Assembly: GCF_040939455.1 (NCBI RefSeq)
Contig: NC_134126.1
Span: forward strand, 3,282,375-3,346,374
Origin: Microcebus murinus
Lineage: Eukaryota; Chordata; Mammalia; Primates; Cheirogaleidae
Reading direction: 5' to 3'
DNA: 64,000 nt
Each line of letters begins with the position of its first letter. Position 1 is the first letter of the stretch. The notes beneath the pieces are model-generated. The model was not told the origin of the DNA. It searched no databases and was given only the letters and a program-made list of their open reading frames with translations. Positions 1 through 12,141 of this stretch are shown one piece after another. The position numbers and the translations under genes were made by a program.

Positions 1-719
1 GTTTTAATTATGTCAACTTTAAATTGCCTTAAGATTAAAATGTTCCCTTGAATTATTATGCTTTTAAGAAAAGTTTCTGTTTGGCATTCTTACTGGAATT
101 TCATTAAATTTATATCTTAACTAAGGGTAAATGACATATTTAGAATAGTGCATTTTTAAATCCAAAAATTTGATTATTCAAATCAAGACTCTCTGCAAAT
201 GTCTCTGTCTCTAGTTTCTTTTTATAGATGGTACACATGTCTTAAAAATCAGTCCCAGTCTTTTGATGAATTATTTTTACCTGTAAATTGTTTATCCTTT
301 TAGTACATGTCTTTCCAGTCACAAAGATCTTTATTGTACTAACTTTTTTAAAATTTAGAAATGACATTTAACTATAGTTTAAAAAAGATTCCTTGACAAA
401 ATACAAATTATTTTAACAAGCACATTTATACTTCCCTTTAAGAAAATTCACAGAAAATGGTCTTTCTAAAATGAAGGTTTGCAATATACAAATACTTCTT
501 TTAGTCATTCATTTTCTCCCTTAAGTCATGTGTTAAATCTATAATGGGCACTATATAAACAATATAATATTCCACTATTAAATTTCTTGAGCTGAAGTAT
601 AAAAAGCAAATTTAAGCCATGATTTTTACTGACAATATAATCAATAAACCAACAAAAATCTATGTCATAAAAGAACAAAAGTAAATGGAGATTTTAAACT
701 AAATGGTCTATTATAATAG
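1..719. other. AT-rich stretch, nothing recognised
   Basis: No frame, repeat family or RNA gene can be supported here. The sequence is AT-rich with short homopolymer runs only. Confidence 0.5.
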
Positions 720-935
720 CTTCCTGCCTACATGGCTGTCAGTATTCTCACCATCCAGCCATTCTTCTGATTCATCCCTTCAAGATCAGTCATTCCAAAG
801 CATACCTTTGATTATGCCATCCTTCTGTGGAGAAAGTTCAGTGGCTTCACACTAGTTGCCAAATGAGAACAAGTCCCTTACTATGATATTTAAGTCTGTC
901 TACATTATAATTGCAGTGTACTTCAGGTTTGTTTC
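720..935 (+). repeat. Probable L2 LINE fragment
   Basis: The run around 830-930 (a 'ttcagtggcttcacactagttgcc'-like segment followed by an 'aagtc..tta' segment) resembles the conserved 3' part of the ancient L2 LINE, read in the sense direction. It is heavily diverged, so family and borders are approximate. No coding potential remains. Confidence 0.38.
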
Positions 936-1264
936 TCACTAATAATCATCATTAGCATTTCACAAAATGTCACCAAGATGCCATTGGTATTGTCACTGGT
1001 AGTATGTACAATAATTTTGGATGATGTTCAGCTAAACATTTTCATACCCACACATGTAAACATATATACAAAGATATGCATATATTAAAGAAATTTAATA
1101 TATATAAAATATATGTAATTAGAAATTAGTTGATTAAAGAAAGCTATTAATTAAATTTCGATACAGATGTTATAAAAATACCCTCACTTATTTACCATGG
1201 TACTTAGATATCTGTATATAGGAAACACTGCCTTTGAAGAACTTATACTTCTAGAAACTGGTTT
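936..1264. other. AT-rich stretch, nothing recognised
   Basis: Contains a TA-rich tract near 1060-1120 but no recognisable gene or repeat family. Confidence 0.45.
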
Positions 1265-1490
1265 ATTAATACCTTCTGTCTTCTATATATTCTCCATGCT
1301 TTCTCACTTCTAAAACTGGTTATTCCTCTATCTGTAGACATAGCCCTCTATTACCACTATTTGGCTAAATGTCACCTTCCTAATGCCTGCAACAAACAAC
1401 TAAGCTCCCTAAAGAATAAGGATTTCCTCCTTTATTTGCTTGGCATTCTACCAAGCGCTTGAATATATTAGAATACTTAATACGTGATTA
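1265..1490 (+). repeat. Probable L2 LINE 3' end
   Basis: The order of motifs fits the L2 3' end in sense orientation: a 'ggctaaatgtcaccttcctaatg' region near 1363, then 'aagctccct..aaggattt' near 1402, then a 'ttggcattctaccaagcgctt' region near 1440. It is diverged and non-coding. Confidence 0.45.
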
Positions 1491-1969
1491 TTTACTTGCA
1501 TCAAATATTGCCAATATCCACAGCAAAATGGAATCAAAGCTTTCTTCAATTTCCAAGTTTGGTGTCACCAAGCCAAGATGGCTTCACTGGTAAATTTTAC
1601 TAAAGATTAAAAGAAGAAATAATACAAATTCAATATTAACTCTTTCAGAAAATAGAGGAGGAATGAATACTTTCAAGTCCTTTGTTGAGGTCAGTATTAC
1701 ATGGCCAAACAAGAAATTATAAAATACTATAGTCAAATATTTCTCCCAAACATAAATTCAATAATGCAATAAATCCCACTAAATGTAGCAAGTAAAATTC
1801 ATAATATATTAATATAAAAGGTAATGCAACATGATGAAATGGATTTTATAATAGGACTACTGAGATGTTTATGTTCAAAAACAAAGCAGTATAATTTATA
1901 ATACATGCAGAAGAAAGGAGATGTAGATTGCACACATGGCTGAATTCAAGATATTTATGTTAAAAGCTC
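1491..1969. other. AT-rich stretch, nothing recognised
   Basis: No supported feature. Only short A- and T-runs are visible. Confidence 0.45.
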
Positions 1970-2420
1970 TCAACAAGCTAGAAGTAGAAAGGACATTCCT
2001 TAATCTGATAAAGAGAATCTATTTTAAAAAAAACATATACATACATGGAAAATACTGATTATTTTTTCTCTAAGATTTTGAAAATGGCTAATATCTATCA
2101 TCTATTTGGCTTTGGAAAACCTAAACAATACACTAGGTGGGAAAATGAATAAAAAGTATACATACTGGAAAGGAAAAATAAAAGCTGTCTTTATTCCAAG
2201 ACAATTTAATTGTGTGCATAGAAAATCCTCATAGTCTCACTATGAAGATGACAGAAATAATAAATTTAATAAGGTCAGAGAGTAAAAGGCATCTATTAAA
2301 AATAATCAATTGCATCTGAGATGTATGTTAAATGTAAAGAACTTAGACTGCTCAAAAAATTGGAAAAAGAACACATTTGAAGATTTTAGACTACCTGGTT
2401 TCAAAATTTACTTTAAGGCT
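1970..2420 (+). repeat. Old L1 ORF2 remnant (L1M type)
   Basis: Words typical of the L1 reverse-transcriptase region occur in sense order: 'ataaagagaatctatt' near 2009, 'aaagctgtctttattc' near 2180, 'atagaaaatcctcatag' near 2218, and 'tagactacctggtttcaaaa' near 2387. The frame is destroyed by indels. The block appears to stop where the LTR-like sequence from about 2500 begins. Confidence 0.42.
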
Positions 2421-2494
2421 ATAATCTTTATTCTTGAGAAATAAATATAAAGATAAATATAATTTAAAATGGAACAAATCAAGAGTTGAAAGGA

Positions 2495-3140
2495 TGATAT
2501 TATCTTGGTGAGGAATAATGTAATAACAGAATTCTCAGTTGGCCCCCAAGACTCTTGGCCCCTTGTGTATGTACCCTCTATAATTCCCTGTCCTTGCCAT
2601 GGATGGAATTTTGAAGATAAGAAAAAATTTACTTCTGTGATTAATTTATTTATATGACAAAGAAGAAGGACTTTTACAGACATAAAGTAATTCAGGTTCC
2701 AAATCATTTCACTTTGAAGTTAAAAAGAAAAAAAGGTTATCCTGAGGAACCTAAGCTTTTCAGATGAGCCTTTTAAGGAGATAGGACCTTCCCGTAGACA
2801 GAGGTACCAGTCCAGAGACGCTGGCAATGTGGCAAGAACATGAGGGCCAGCCAGGACCAGTGCCCAGCTGACAACCATTAAGAAAACCGGGACTTCAGTT
2901 TCACAACTGCAAGGATTTGAATTTTGCCAACAACCTTAATGAGAATGGAGAATCTTCCTCCAATTGAGTGAGGATGTGGCCAGCTCGTATCTTCATCTTA
3001 CTCTCGTGAGATGTTGAGCAGAGGACGAGGCTAACACATGCAAGACTTCTGGCCCACAGAAACTGTGAGATAGTAAATATGTGTTGTTTTAAGGCAATAA
3101 GTTTGTGGTAAATTGTATACAACAATTGAAAATGAATGTA
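2495..3140 (+). mobile_element. MaLR-type solo LTR (MLT1-like)
   Basis: The 3' half is diagnostic: 'ctgcaaggatttgaattttgcc' near 2907, then 'cccacagaaactgtgaga' near 3054, and the terminal 'aataagtttgtggtaaattg' near 3098. This is the tail of MLT1-like LTRs of ERVL-related MaLR retrotransposons. The same tail recurs at 27170-27250. The left border is uncertain and no target duplication was found. It would be a non-coding solo LTR. Confidence 0.5.
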
Positions 3141-3189
3141 AATATGGACACAATAAATATACAAGCCTACAGCAGACAATATTCAAAAT

Positions 3190-3431
3190 AGAGAAACATA
3201 AAAAAGTCAGGAACAAAGAAAGAATTGTTTTCCCAACACTTTGCTAAAAGTCCTACACAGTAGAGTGGGTCAAGAAAAATCAATAGAGTTAATTAGGACT
3301 TAAAAAGAAACATTTTTGTCATTTGCAATATGATTATATACCTGGAAATTCAAGAAATTATATAAATGTAAAATTCTACTACTAAGTTCAGCAGGGTTGT
3401 TTGCTTGATGCAAGCAGGAGACAGTTATAAA
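3190..3431 (+). repeat. Old L1 ORF2 remnant, left part of a split copy
   Basis: The segment 'tttgcaatatgattatata..ggaaattcaagaaatt' near 3322-3357 matches the region just after the L1 catalytic motif, in sense direction. The same old L1 seems to resume at 4261. The younger L1 at 3432-4260 therefore inserted into an older one. Confidence 0.4.
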
Positions 3432-4260
3432 CATGGAATGTTGAGCATTTTTTCATATGTTCGTTAGCCATTATTCTGTCTTCTTTTACATCTGTAATCA
3501 TCAGGGAAATGCAAAGCAAAACCACAATGACATATCACTTATCTCCAGTGAGAATGGCCTTTATTAACAAGTCCCCAAAACAGTAAATGTTGGCGTGGAT
3601 GTGGAAAGAGAGGAACACTCCTACATTGCTGGTGGGACTGCTAACTAGTTCAATCTCTGTGGAAAGCAATATGGAGATACAGTAAAGTGATACAAGTGGA
3701 TCTTCCATTTGATCCAGCAATTCCATTACTGGGCATCTACCCAAAAGAACAAAAGTCACTCTAGGAAAAAGACACCTGCACTGGAATGTTTATAGCAGCA
3801 CAATTCACAATTGCAAAGTGGTGGAAACAACCGAAGTGACCATCAATCCATGAGTGGATTAATAAAATGTGGTATATTTATACCATGGAGTACTATTCAG
3901 CTATAAGAAACAATGGTAATACAGCACCTTTTGTATTTTCCTGGGTATACCTGGAACCCATTCTACTAAGTGAAGTATCCCAAGAATGGAAAAACAAGCA
4001 CCACATGTACTCACCAGCAAATTGGTATTAACTGATCAACACCTAAGTGGACATATAGGAATAACATTTATTGGGTGTCAGGCAGATGGCGGGGAGGAGA
4101 TGGGTATATACATACATAGTGAGTGCGATGCTCACCAACCAGGGGATGAACACACTTGAAGCTCTGATTTGAGGGGGGGGGCAAGGGCAATATACGTAAG
4201 CTTAAAATTTGTACTCCCATAACATGCTAAAAAATGAAAATTAAAAAAAGCATGGAATGT
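3432..4260 (+). mobile_element. 5'-truncated, 5'-inverted lineage L1 with target duplication
   Basis: A 10-bp direct repeat CATGGAATGT at 3432-3441 and 4251-4260 flanks the insert. From 3442 to about 3488 the sequence is antisense L1 ORF2. From about 3489 to 4240 it is sense L1: the ORF2 C-terminal region, then a 3' UTR ending with the lineage-typical 'aaatttgtactcccataa' and an A-rich tail. The two blocks abut in L1 coordinates, as expected from twin priming during target-primed reverse transcription. The ORF2 frame is broken and the copy is inactive. The exact duplication suggests fairly recent insertion. It sits inside an older L1. Confidence 0.9.
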
Positions 4261-5235
4261 GTTAAAACATAATGTTTAAAACAGCAGTAAGCCTATCATT
4301 TGCTGAGGACTGTATCTGCATTACTGTTACAGAGAAAAAGAAACAATAGTTTATTAGATGTTAAAGAAACCTCCTTTAAATGAAAATATGCATAATGTCT
4401 GTGGGTAAAATGAGACAATACTACAAAAATGTACAACAAAATGTAGTACAAAAATGTACTACAAAAATGTACTACTACTACAAAAATGTCTTTTATTTTA
4501 AAATCAGTCTAAATTTTCATATTAATTCTGGATAAATTCCTAACAGAATTTTTTGAGGGAAATTTGACAAAATGAGTCTGTGTGAAAAAGTATAAGGGCA
4601 AATAAATCCAAGAAAAATGTGAAGAATAAAAAGTGAGCAGACTGCCTTATCAGACTTCAAAACTTATTATAAACACTGAAAAATAAGGCAATCTAGTATT
4701 GAAACAGATACAACAAATGAACTAACAAAATAAAATAGGGAACTCAGAAAATAACACGTGCTTTTATGAAAGCTTGATCTGTCACAGACATGTCATTGCC
4801 GATAAGTGGGCATGAATAGACAAATCAATAAACAAGAGGGGTGATTATCCACATACACAATAAAGCACATTTCTTTATCCACCACATACAGAATTAATTC
4901 TATTTATATTAAAGATCTAAATGCAAAAATAAGAGTTCTTTAAATATTTAGAATATATAGACAAATATTTTTATGACTTTTAGAAAGGGAAGGACTCTTT
5001 TAAACGTGGCATAAAACACATATCATTAAGAAAAACAAGAATTAATAACAAGCACAACTTCTGTGAGTTAAAAGGCACCAAACAGTCACTAATTGGAAAA
5101 TTAAACTTAAATACATGAAATTTGCAAGTGATTAACAAACAGAACAAAGCAATAACAATAAGACAAGTGTACTCCTCTCTACCCCCTAACAAAATGAAAT
5201 TATTAAAAGATACAAGCAAGAATTAATAGGAAAGG
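4261..5235 (+). repeat. Old L1 ORF2 remnant, right part of a split copy
   Basis: Sense L1M-like words in order are: 'cagacttcaaaacttattata' near 4650, 'attaaagatctaaatgcaaa' near 4908, 'tatttttatgactttt' near 4965, and 'aacttctgtgagttaaaaggcacc' near 5056. This is the ORF2 region downstream of the piece at 3190-3431. There are many stops and indels and no function. It includes a small tandem tract at 4420-4489. Confidence 0.5.
4420..4489. repeat. Short tandem repeat, about 13-bp unit
   Basis: ACTACAAAAATGT and close variants recur about five times between 4420 and 4489. Confidence 0.75.
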
Positions 5236-5949
5236 ACACCTAAATCCTACTCATGTGTGCGTGTGTGTGTTGGAGACAGCTTAGTTTCAAGAGGTGGATG
5301 CTACTATTTGCCAATTCCATGTTCAAGGACATCACGATGACAGCTTAAAATTGGCCATGGTGGGGAAATATAAATTGTCAAGTGCTTCCTCAGTATGTTA
5401 GAGTTGCCTCATATTCTACAGAAATGGTATAATCTGAAAATTTATGCCACCATTATAAAGAACTACAAAGCAAAGTTGGCACAGTTGAATTTGATATACA
5501 CGTCATCTTTACTACATCAAAGCTTGTGCAAGGAATTTTACCTTGTAGCCACAGCTGGTGCTGGTAATGCCAGAGGAAAAGGGAACTTCCTATACTTTTC
5601 TTCTTGAGGCACTTGCTCTAGAATAAGTCTTTGTATTCTATAGCCAAAGCACAGCTGACCAAAAGAAGTGTAGAATGTGTGTAAATGCCTTGGCATCTCA
5701 GGAGCTCAAAATGGCGTTTTACCTAAAGTGTAGCTAAACTTGGTCCCAACAACAATTAACAAGTAAGGAATTCCATATAGAAAAAGTATTAGATGCCATG
5801 AATCCCAAACCTATAGCAAATGCTTATCATACAGGGAAATGGACATTAAGACCATCATGTGTTAGAATTTCACACCCACTAGTTCAGCAAACATTAAAAG
5901 TTTTCATATATCAAACATAGCCATTGATGCCAAATTTTGGGAAATCTCA
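5236..5949. other. Unassigned stretch
   Basis: A 70-codon open frame at 5395-5607 (+) has no recognisable domain and no supporting gene structure. I take it as chance. No repeat family was identified. Confidence 0.4.
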
Positions 5950-6470
5950 TATGTTATTGATGGGCAATATCTAATAATATTAAAGGTGTCCAAAATGTAT
6001 ACCACATATACATAGAGATGTGTATAATAGTAACAGTAACATCCTATGTAAAAGCAAATAATTGGAAAAACTTAGCAGTCTATCAATATGAGAATGGATA
6101 TAGTTATGCAATGAAATGATATACAACAATGAAAATGAATTAAGTTGTGATATATGTATGTAACTCATATATAACAAAAGTCTATATAACAATCAAAATG
6201 AATTATTATATATAATGACTGCACAAGGGAGTGTGTTCTCCTATACTCCACATTGTTCAAGGGTCAGCTGTATACAGTTTTATAATGTTTTCATAAACTT
6301 ATAAAAAGTGAAGCAATATTATATAACATTTATATATACATATATTTGGCACAAAGTGTATTTAAAAATGTATGGTAATGATAAAAATCAACAACTAAGT
6401 GTTTCTTGCTTTGAGAAAGAGATATTAAGTGATACTTAAGGAATTTTTTTTTTTTTTTGTAAAATGATGA
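5950..6470 (+). repeat. Old L1 3' region (sense)
   Basis: Words such as 'aaaagcaaataattggaaaaa', 'atggatatagttatgcaatg' and 'caatgaaaatgaattaagttg' (6050-6150) fit the decayed ORF2 C-terminal part of an old L1. An AT-rich 3' UTR-like stretch follows to about 6470, with a T-run at 6446-6460. The family level is uncertain. Confidence 0.42.
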
Positions 6471-7169
6471 AATACGTGAATGGTTTAGTGTAAACATTCA
6501 AGTTTATTAAGCCAAGTGGTGGGTAACTGGAGGCTTGGTATTTACCCTTTGCTAATTTTTGCATGTCAAAATATTTTACAGTATTTTTTAAATTAAAATA
6601 TTTAAAAATAAATGAACATGACTCCCCATGAAACCTAACATTACAAAATCTCCAAGTACTAACTAAAGATTTACTATTATCAAGCTCCATGAAACTGGAT
6701 CCTAACAAAAAGTTTTTAGACACATTCTGTGTGTTAAAAACCTACTTTAATAAAAATCGGTGGGTGGGCTCTGACACAGGGAACAGTGGTGGCAGGTCTG
6801 CTGCACCCAGCACTTATGGAAGCTGCCGGGGAAGACGGTTCCTCCATGCTCACGTTCCCAGCCAGGGCTGTAGGGTTGCTCCCAGGGACTCCCGGGTGCC
6901 CTGGGCTGTTGGCTGATGGATTGTTCCCATGTGATTTTCCAGATAAGAGTTCCTCAAGTGGAAAGTTTCTTCCTTTGGGTCCCTTAAGCTTTGCTTCATG
7001 AGCTTCTGTAATTTGCTTCATGCTTCCTACCACTCTTAAGAATCCTTGTTTCTCTGAAATTTCTCTGCAATTCAGTTTGCCACTTAGTCAAACCATGCTT
7101 TGGAGGATAAAACAGCCCAGCAAGCACATCTCCAAAACCTTCATCTGGCTGTTAGATATGATGTAGTTT
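6471..7169. other. Unassigned stretch, moderately GC-rich in the middle
   Basis: From about 6760 to 7010 the composition rises above the surroundings and several short frames overlap on both strands. None has a recognisable domain, so the frames are best explained by composition. Confidence 0.35.
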
Positions 7170-7770
7170 TGAAACCACACTTCAATAATGGGGTGCAAAG
7201 TGAGAACTGTGGTAAGGGCCTAGCTAAAAGAAAGGCACAGGTCTAAGCAAAAATAATGATAATAATTAGGCCCTGTCCCTCTGTTTGCTTCCCTATAATT
7301 GCCACTCTGGAGGCACGCAGCAGGTGGTCCTCATAGCTCATGTCCATAAAGATTCTTAACTTTCTCTGTAGATAGCATCACATTTTCGGAACCTAAAAGT
7401 GGTTTTTAATCTGTCTTCCAGGCCCCGCATTCCACAGATGGGTTGGCCCCTCCAGACCAGCGGCCCAGACCAAGAAACTGACTCAACTGCAATTGTGAGC
7501 CCAGGGATTGGAGCAACACAGGAAGATGATTCCTGCACCTCTGTATCTATAATTCTGCACCAATGAATGAACCTAATTACCTGATTACCCCTGCCTGCTA
7601 AACTGTCCTTAATAACCCTGTCTCTCGGGGAGGCGGATTTGAGAAATTTCTCCCATCTCCCCACTTAGTGCTACGCGAAATGAAGACTCTTTTTCTCTGT
7701 CATAAAACCTGTTGACTCAGCACACTGGCTTCCTCTTGGGCAGTGGGCTGAACCTGGTTGGTGGGCAACA
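7170..7770 (+). mobile_element. Solo LTR of an endogenous retrovirus (class I-like)
   Basis: The block starts TGAAACC, ends CAACA, and is flanked by the 4-bp direct repeat GTTT (7166-7169 and 7771-7774), a length typical of gamma-like retroviral integration. Near the 3' end it has a U3/R/U5-like arrangement, with a pyrimidine-rich 'ctctttttctctgt' tract and a terminal 'ctgaacctggttggtgggcaaca'. No internal genes follow, so it is a solo LTR. Transcription, if any, would be left to right. The left border rests on the short duplication and is less certain than the right. Confidence 0.55.
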
Positions 7771-8194
7771 GTTTGAATATGTTTTGAATATATTCTGTTT
7801 GTTTGTTTCAATCTCTGTTGGATGAGGAAAAAATAGAAGCCACTAATTTGACTTGAAGCTAAGAAACACTTTACTTGAAGTCAGCATAGAAAATATGTGA
7901 TAAGTGGCAGTGGTGCAATTTCAGTGAGATCGCGACGGATGCCGGCTGCAGGCTGGCATGATATTTACATTACCTTAGACTAAAAGATCACCATGTCTAA
8001 CATTTAGCACACAGATAATTCACGTGAATATAGAAAAAATATCAGACCGTATATACAGACTGCCAACAACTCCCCAGAAAAACAATACAAAACTAAAAAT
8101 GAACCCACTGGTAGAATCAGTACAAAACTAATATTGCTTTCCTGAGTGATATCTTGAGATGATGTAAAAACCAGCATAAATCAACACAATCAAA
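7771..8194. other. Unassigned stretch
   Basis: No supported feature. A small CpG-bearing patch lies near 7925-7960. Confidence 0.4.
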
Positions 8195-8348
8195 ATGTTA
8201 TTTTTTAATTGTGGTAAGAACACAACTTGAGGTAATGTTGATTAGTGACATTGAACATTTTTATATACCTGGAGGCCACTTGTTTGTCTTCCTTGGAAAA
8301 ATGTCTTTTCAAGTCCTTTGACCATTTTTCAATTGGGCTATTTGTGTG

Positions 8349-8384
<36 letters not shown>

Positions 8385-8645
8385 TTACTACTGTGTGCAT
8401 GAGTTGCTTATATATTTTAGAGATTATTTCCTAATCATATATATGGCTTACAAATATTTTCTCCCCTTCCATTGATTTCATTTTCACTCTTGATTGTTTC
8501 CTTTGCTCTGTAGAAGTTTTTAGTCTGATACAGTCCCATTTGTTTATTTTTTATTATGTTGACTATGCGATTTGGTTCATATCCAAGAACCATTGGCAAG
8601 ATCAGAATCATGGAGCTTTCTCTGCTACTTTGTATCCATTGATAT
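8195..8645 (-). repeat. Old L1 (L1M) ORF2 3' remnant, antisense
   Basis: Antisense L1 words include 'aagtcctttgaccatttttcaattgggct' (8312-8340), 'caaatattttctcc' (8451) and 'ctgtagaagtttttagtctgat' (8509). The (TG)n tract at 8343-8383 lies inside it. The frame is broken. Confidence 0.65.
8343..8383. repeat. (TG)n microsatellite
   Basis: Nearly perfect TG dinucleotides with one TTTG interruption. Confidence 0.95.
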
Positions 8646-9540
8646 CTCCCCATATCTTCCTCTCCCTTCTACCCTACATATGGTAACCACTGTTTTATTC
8701 TCTTTGTATACGTGGCTTTTTTATTTTTGAGATTTCACACATAATTGAGATCATGCAATATTTTTCTTTCTGTGTCTGGCTTATTTCACTTACACAATAT
8801 TCTACAACTGTGTTGATCCATGTTGTGGAAAATGTCGGGATCTCTGTATGTATGTATACACACATGCACGTGCACACACACACATACACACAGTGTCTTA
8901 ATCCAATTATCTGTCAATGGACACTTAGGTTATTTACATATCTTGGCTATTGTGAATAATGCTGAAGTAAACGTGGGAGTGCAGATATCTTCACGAGGTG
9001 GCGATTTTATTTCATTTGGGTGTATATCTAAAAAAAGAATTTCTGGGTTGTATGGTAGTTTTATTATTTTGTTTCTTTAGGAACCTCCATACTGTTTTCC
9101 ATAATATTGCACCAATCTGCATTCACACCAGCAGTGTACCGAGTGTTCCCTTTTCTCCACAACTTTGCTAACACTTGTTATCTCGACATTTTTATAAAGA
9201 ATGTGAGGTGATATTTCATAATGGTTTCAACATGCAGTTTCCTAATAAATGTTATATTGAACCTTTCATATACATTTTGGCTATTTTTTTGTCTTCTTTG
9301 GAGAAATGTTTGTTAGGTTCTTTGTCCATCTTTTAATTGGGTTATATGATTTCTTGCCATTGAGTTGTATGAGTTCTTTATAAATTTGGGATATTAATCT
9401 TTTATCAAATGTATGATCTTCAGATATTTTATCTAATCTCAACACTGGACTTGGCAATGATTTTTGGATATCACACAAAGGCTCAAGCTACAAAAGCAAA
9501 ACATAAATGAGACTATAAAAATCTACAAAGTTTCTGTTCA
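8646..9540 (-). repeat. Second old L1 3' end, antisense, with 5' inversion
   Basis: 8646-9440 reads as antisense L1 3' UTR and ORF2 C-terminal region ('ggaacctccatactgttttcc' near 9079, 'tctttgtccatcttttaattggg' near 9319). At about 9441 the orientation flips: 9445-9540 reads as sense L1 ('ggacttggcaatgatttttggat', then 'gctacaaaagcaaaa'). In L1 coordinates these bases lie just upstream of the antisense block, the arrangement expected for a twin-primed 5' inversion. It overlaps a CA-rich tract near 8850-8892. Confidence 0.65.
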
Positions 9541-11879
9541 TTAATTCCAACAGTTTTTAAATAAAGTCTTTAATAATCAATGTGTTATTGTTACTGCTCT
9601 GAATCTCTGTTATAGATCAAATAATCTCCATTGAAATCAGGGTCAAAACATTTAAAAACAAACTGCCCAATTAGATTAATCATTATTTATGTCCTAATAA
9701 AAGTCATTATTTTATTTTTCACATTTGCCTCTCTCAACTTTTAAAATTACTGAATAACATGATTGGAATTAATCTTAAGAATCATCTGGTTCTACCCTCT
9801 CAAGGTATGTATTTCTTTGAAATATACCTAAAAATCATCCAAACTTCTCACGTGTGTGTGTGTGTTGTGTGTGTGTGTTGTGAATGTGTGTTGTGTGTGT
9901 GTGAGTGTAAGAGCTCACAATTCTGCAAGCCATCCATTCTGTGTTTCAAATTCTATGCTGAAACCAAATTTCCCTCATTTTGACAACCACCTACAGATCT
10001 TAGACTTTCTTTTTTCTATTTATTGCAAGCAGCTATAAAAACCAACTACTATTCCTATATTCTATTGCATTACTTATATATTTTTCATTCTCTTGGGGAA
10101 AAGAAGCATATGGAATGGTGATAAGCTAGGATTTATAATCAAGAAAATCTTAAAGGTCACCACATAATCACACCAAGTGAAAAATAACATGAAAGTCCAA
10201 ATGATAAATAAAAACTTTCATTAAAAAAGAAAAATCAAGGCTCTTTGAAAGTAAGCTCCAATAAGTTATTTTTATTTTCTCTCCATATGAATAAGGTTTA
10301 TGACAATAGGGGACGTTTAATAAAGACTATTTTAATGAGGCTAATTGAAATGTTAAATAATCTCATAATAAAAATAAACATAGTCTTTCAGAAAGCATTA
10401 ACATGTTCATATGATATCAGAAGGCTAATATTTAGCAGATTCTTTATCTAGTGTGTATCTAAATATAATAATCTTTAAAATTGGATAATATTTTCCATGC
10501 TCATTATTTTGGCTTATTAAAAAAGCTAAACATTTGCATTGAAGAAAACTTCATAAAATAACTATGTATTAAAATAAAATAAAAACCATACAAGATAGCC
10601 GATGGTAGCAGTAAAGAGGCATTGGAATAAACCATTCCCAGGACTTTGCCTGTTTCTTCTCAATAGCTTCTTCAAAAAACAATTTGCTTTCTTTTGATAA
10701 TTGCCTCTACAGCTGTTAGAGACTGAAGAAATATACATCTGCAAATACATCACACATGTACATTCCTTTGCAGATACACCTTACTGGCAATAAAATAGTT
10801 CAAATATGGGAATCAAAGATATATTTGATATGTTATCTTCTGCTTTTAAAAATCATTTTAGGCTGTGGAGACTGTAATATCATATTTCATAGGTTCTGTT
10901 GGGACCCAGTTTTGAGATCATGGCTAAAAACTCTCAATTCTACTTTACAAGCAATTGTTAAGCACACACCCCACCTCCTCCCTTACCAGGACCCAACACT
11001 CCTGGGTTATAACATATACACCCAGGAGCCAGATACCAAACATCTAGAGACAGGCACTTCTTCCTTAGGCCAGTGGAATTACTCAAAATAATCAACAGGA
11101 TGACAGGTCGCGGTGCATAAGCCATCACCTACGGATATAGCTTTCCTTTACCCTTTCCTGGAGCAGCCCCGGCGTGGCGCTGTGTGCAGCCTTCTCTCCT
11201 CCAGAGTTACAAGAAAGCAGGTTGCCTTTCATCTATCCCGGGGACACCAGTGTGTCCAGCCATCATCAGGACCCAGCAGATGTTGAAACAGAGATGTCGC
11301 CCCTCTCTTTTGAGCATTTTATGTCCATGTAGCCTAACCCTTAAAAATGGTCATCCTCTATAAGATTAATGTGTCCACACCCTAAATGCAAAAATGTCTT
11401 GATATTGTGGAAAGGGTCAGAGCACACCCAGCTGGTCCATTCAGTTCATTTTTGTGTGCCAAAGAGTGAAAATGGAATGAGGACACAATACCTTTTCCTT
11501 TTAATTTGGGGCAGGCTTTGCTGCTAGTTCTGTTAATGTCCTAATGGGAGTGCCTGTCCTTTATTTAACCAGAGAAATATGTTATTATTCTAAAGATGCC
11601 CATGTTACTTAAATAACGCCAATGCCCAATCCACCCTTCTCAGCAATAGGTGCCCACCGGAATCTGCGCAGTACGGAGATGATTAGTGACCCGAATGTCC
11701 TCTTTAGCAGACGGCCTACCCCAGGTCCTCCCCACTTCGTCTCAGGACACTTAGGGCAACACTAACGATCACTTCTGTTTTTCTCAAACTATCGTCAGTG
11801 CTGTGTTTAAATGTTAATTAGGAAACAAATAATACTTAACAAAAAGCACTCACTATTTTAGGCTCTTCTTTTGATAAAA
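9541..11879. other. Unassigned AT-rich stretch
   Basis: Apart from the TG-rich tract at 9850-9905, nothing is recognisable. Short frames (for example 111 codons at 10756-11091, +) carry no known motif. A GC-richer patch occurs around 11100-11280. Confidence 0.4.
9850..9905. repeat. TG-rich microsatellite
   Basis: TG dinucleotides broken by TTG and AATG interruptions. Confidence 0.9.
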
Positions 11880-12141
11880 TTTCATCTTTAACCAGACGTA
11901 TATTGCTTATTTATTCCATTCCTTTTATTTTAATATAGAGTTCCATGTGTAGCAATAAATTGGGATCGTGTCCTATGTTTAAATTTGAATTCCCATTTAA
12001 TCAAATATCACAGTAACTTTTCTCATGTCAATAAGTTCTTCTAAAATACAATTTCCATGACTGCACAGCATTCCATCATTTGCTTAATAAATCCTCACTG
12101 ACAGGCAGATTATGCTTGTTCTCGTGTATTCCCCGTCAGAG
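11880..12141 (-). repeat. Possible old L1 remnant, left of element A
   Basis: The AT-rich text up to 12120 and the text after 12690 (for example 'ttgttttccaaatgaccataa' near 12840) read weakly like one antisense old L1 3' region split by the element at 12142-12685. This is a tentative call. Confidence 0.3.
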
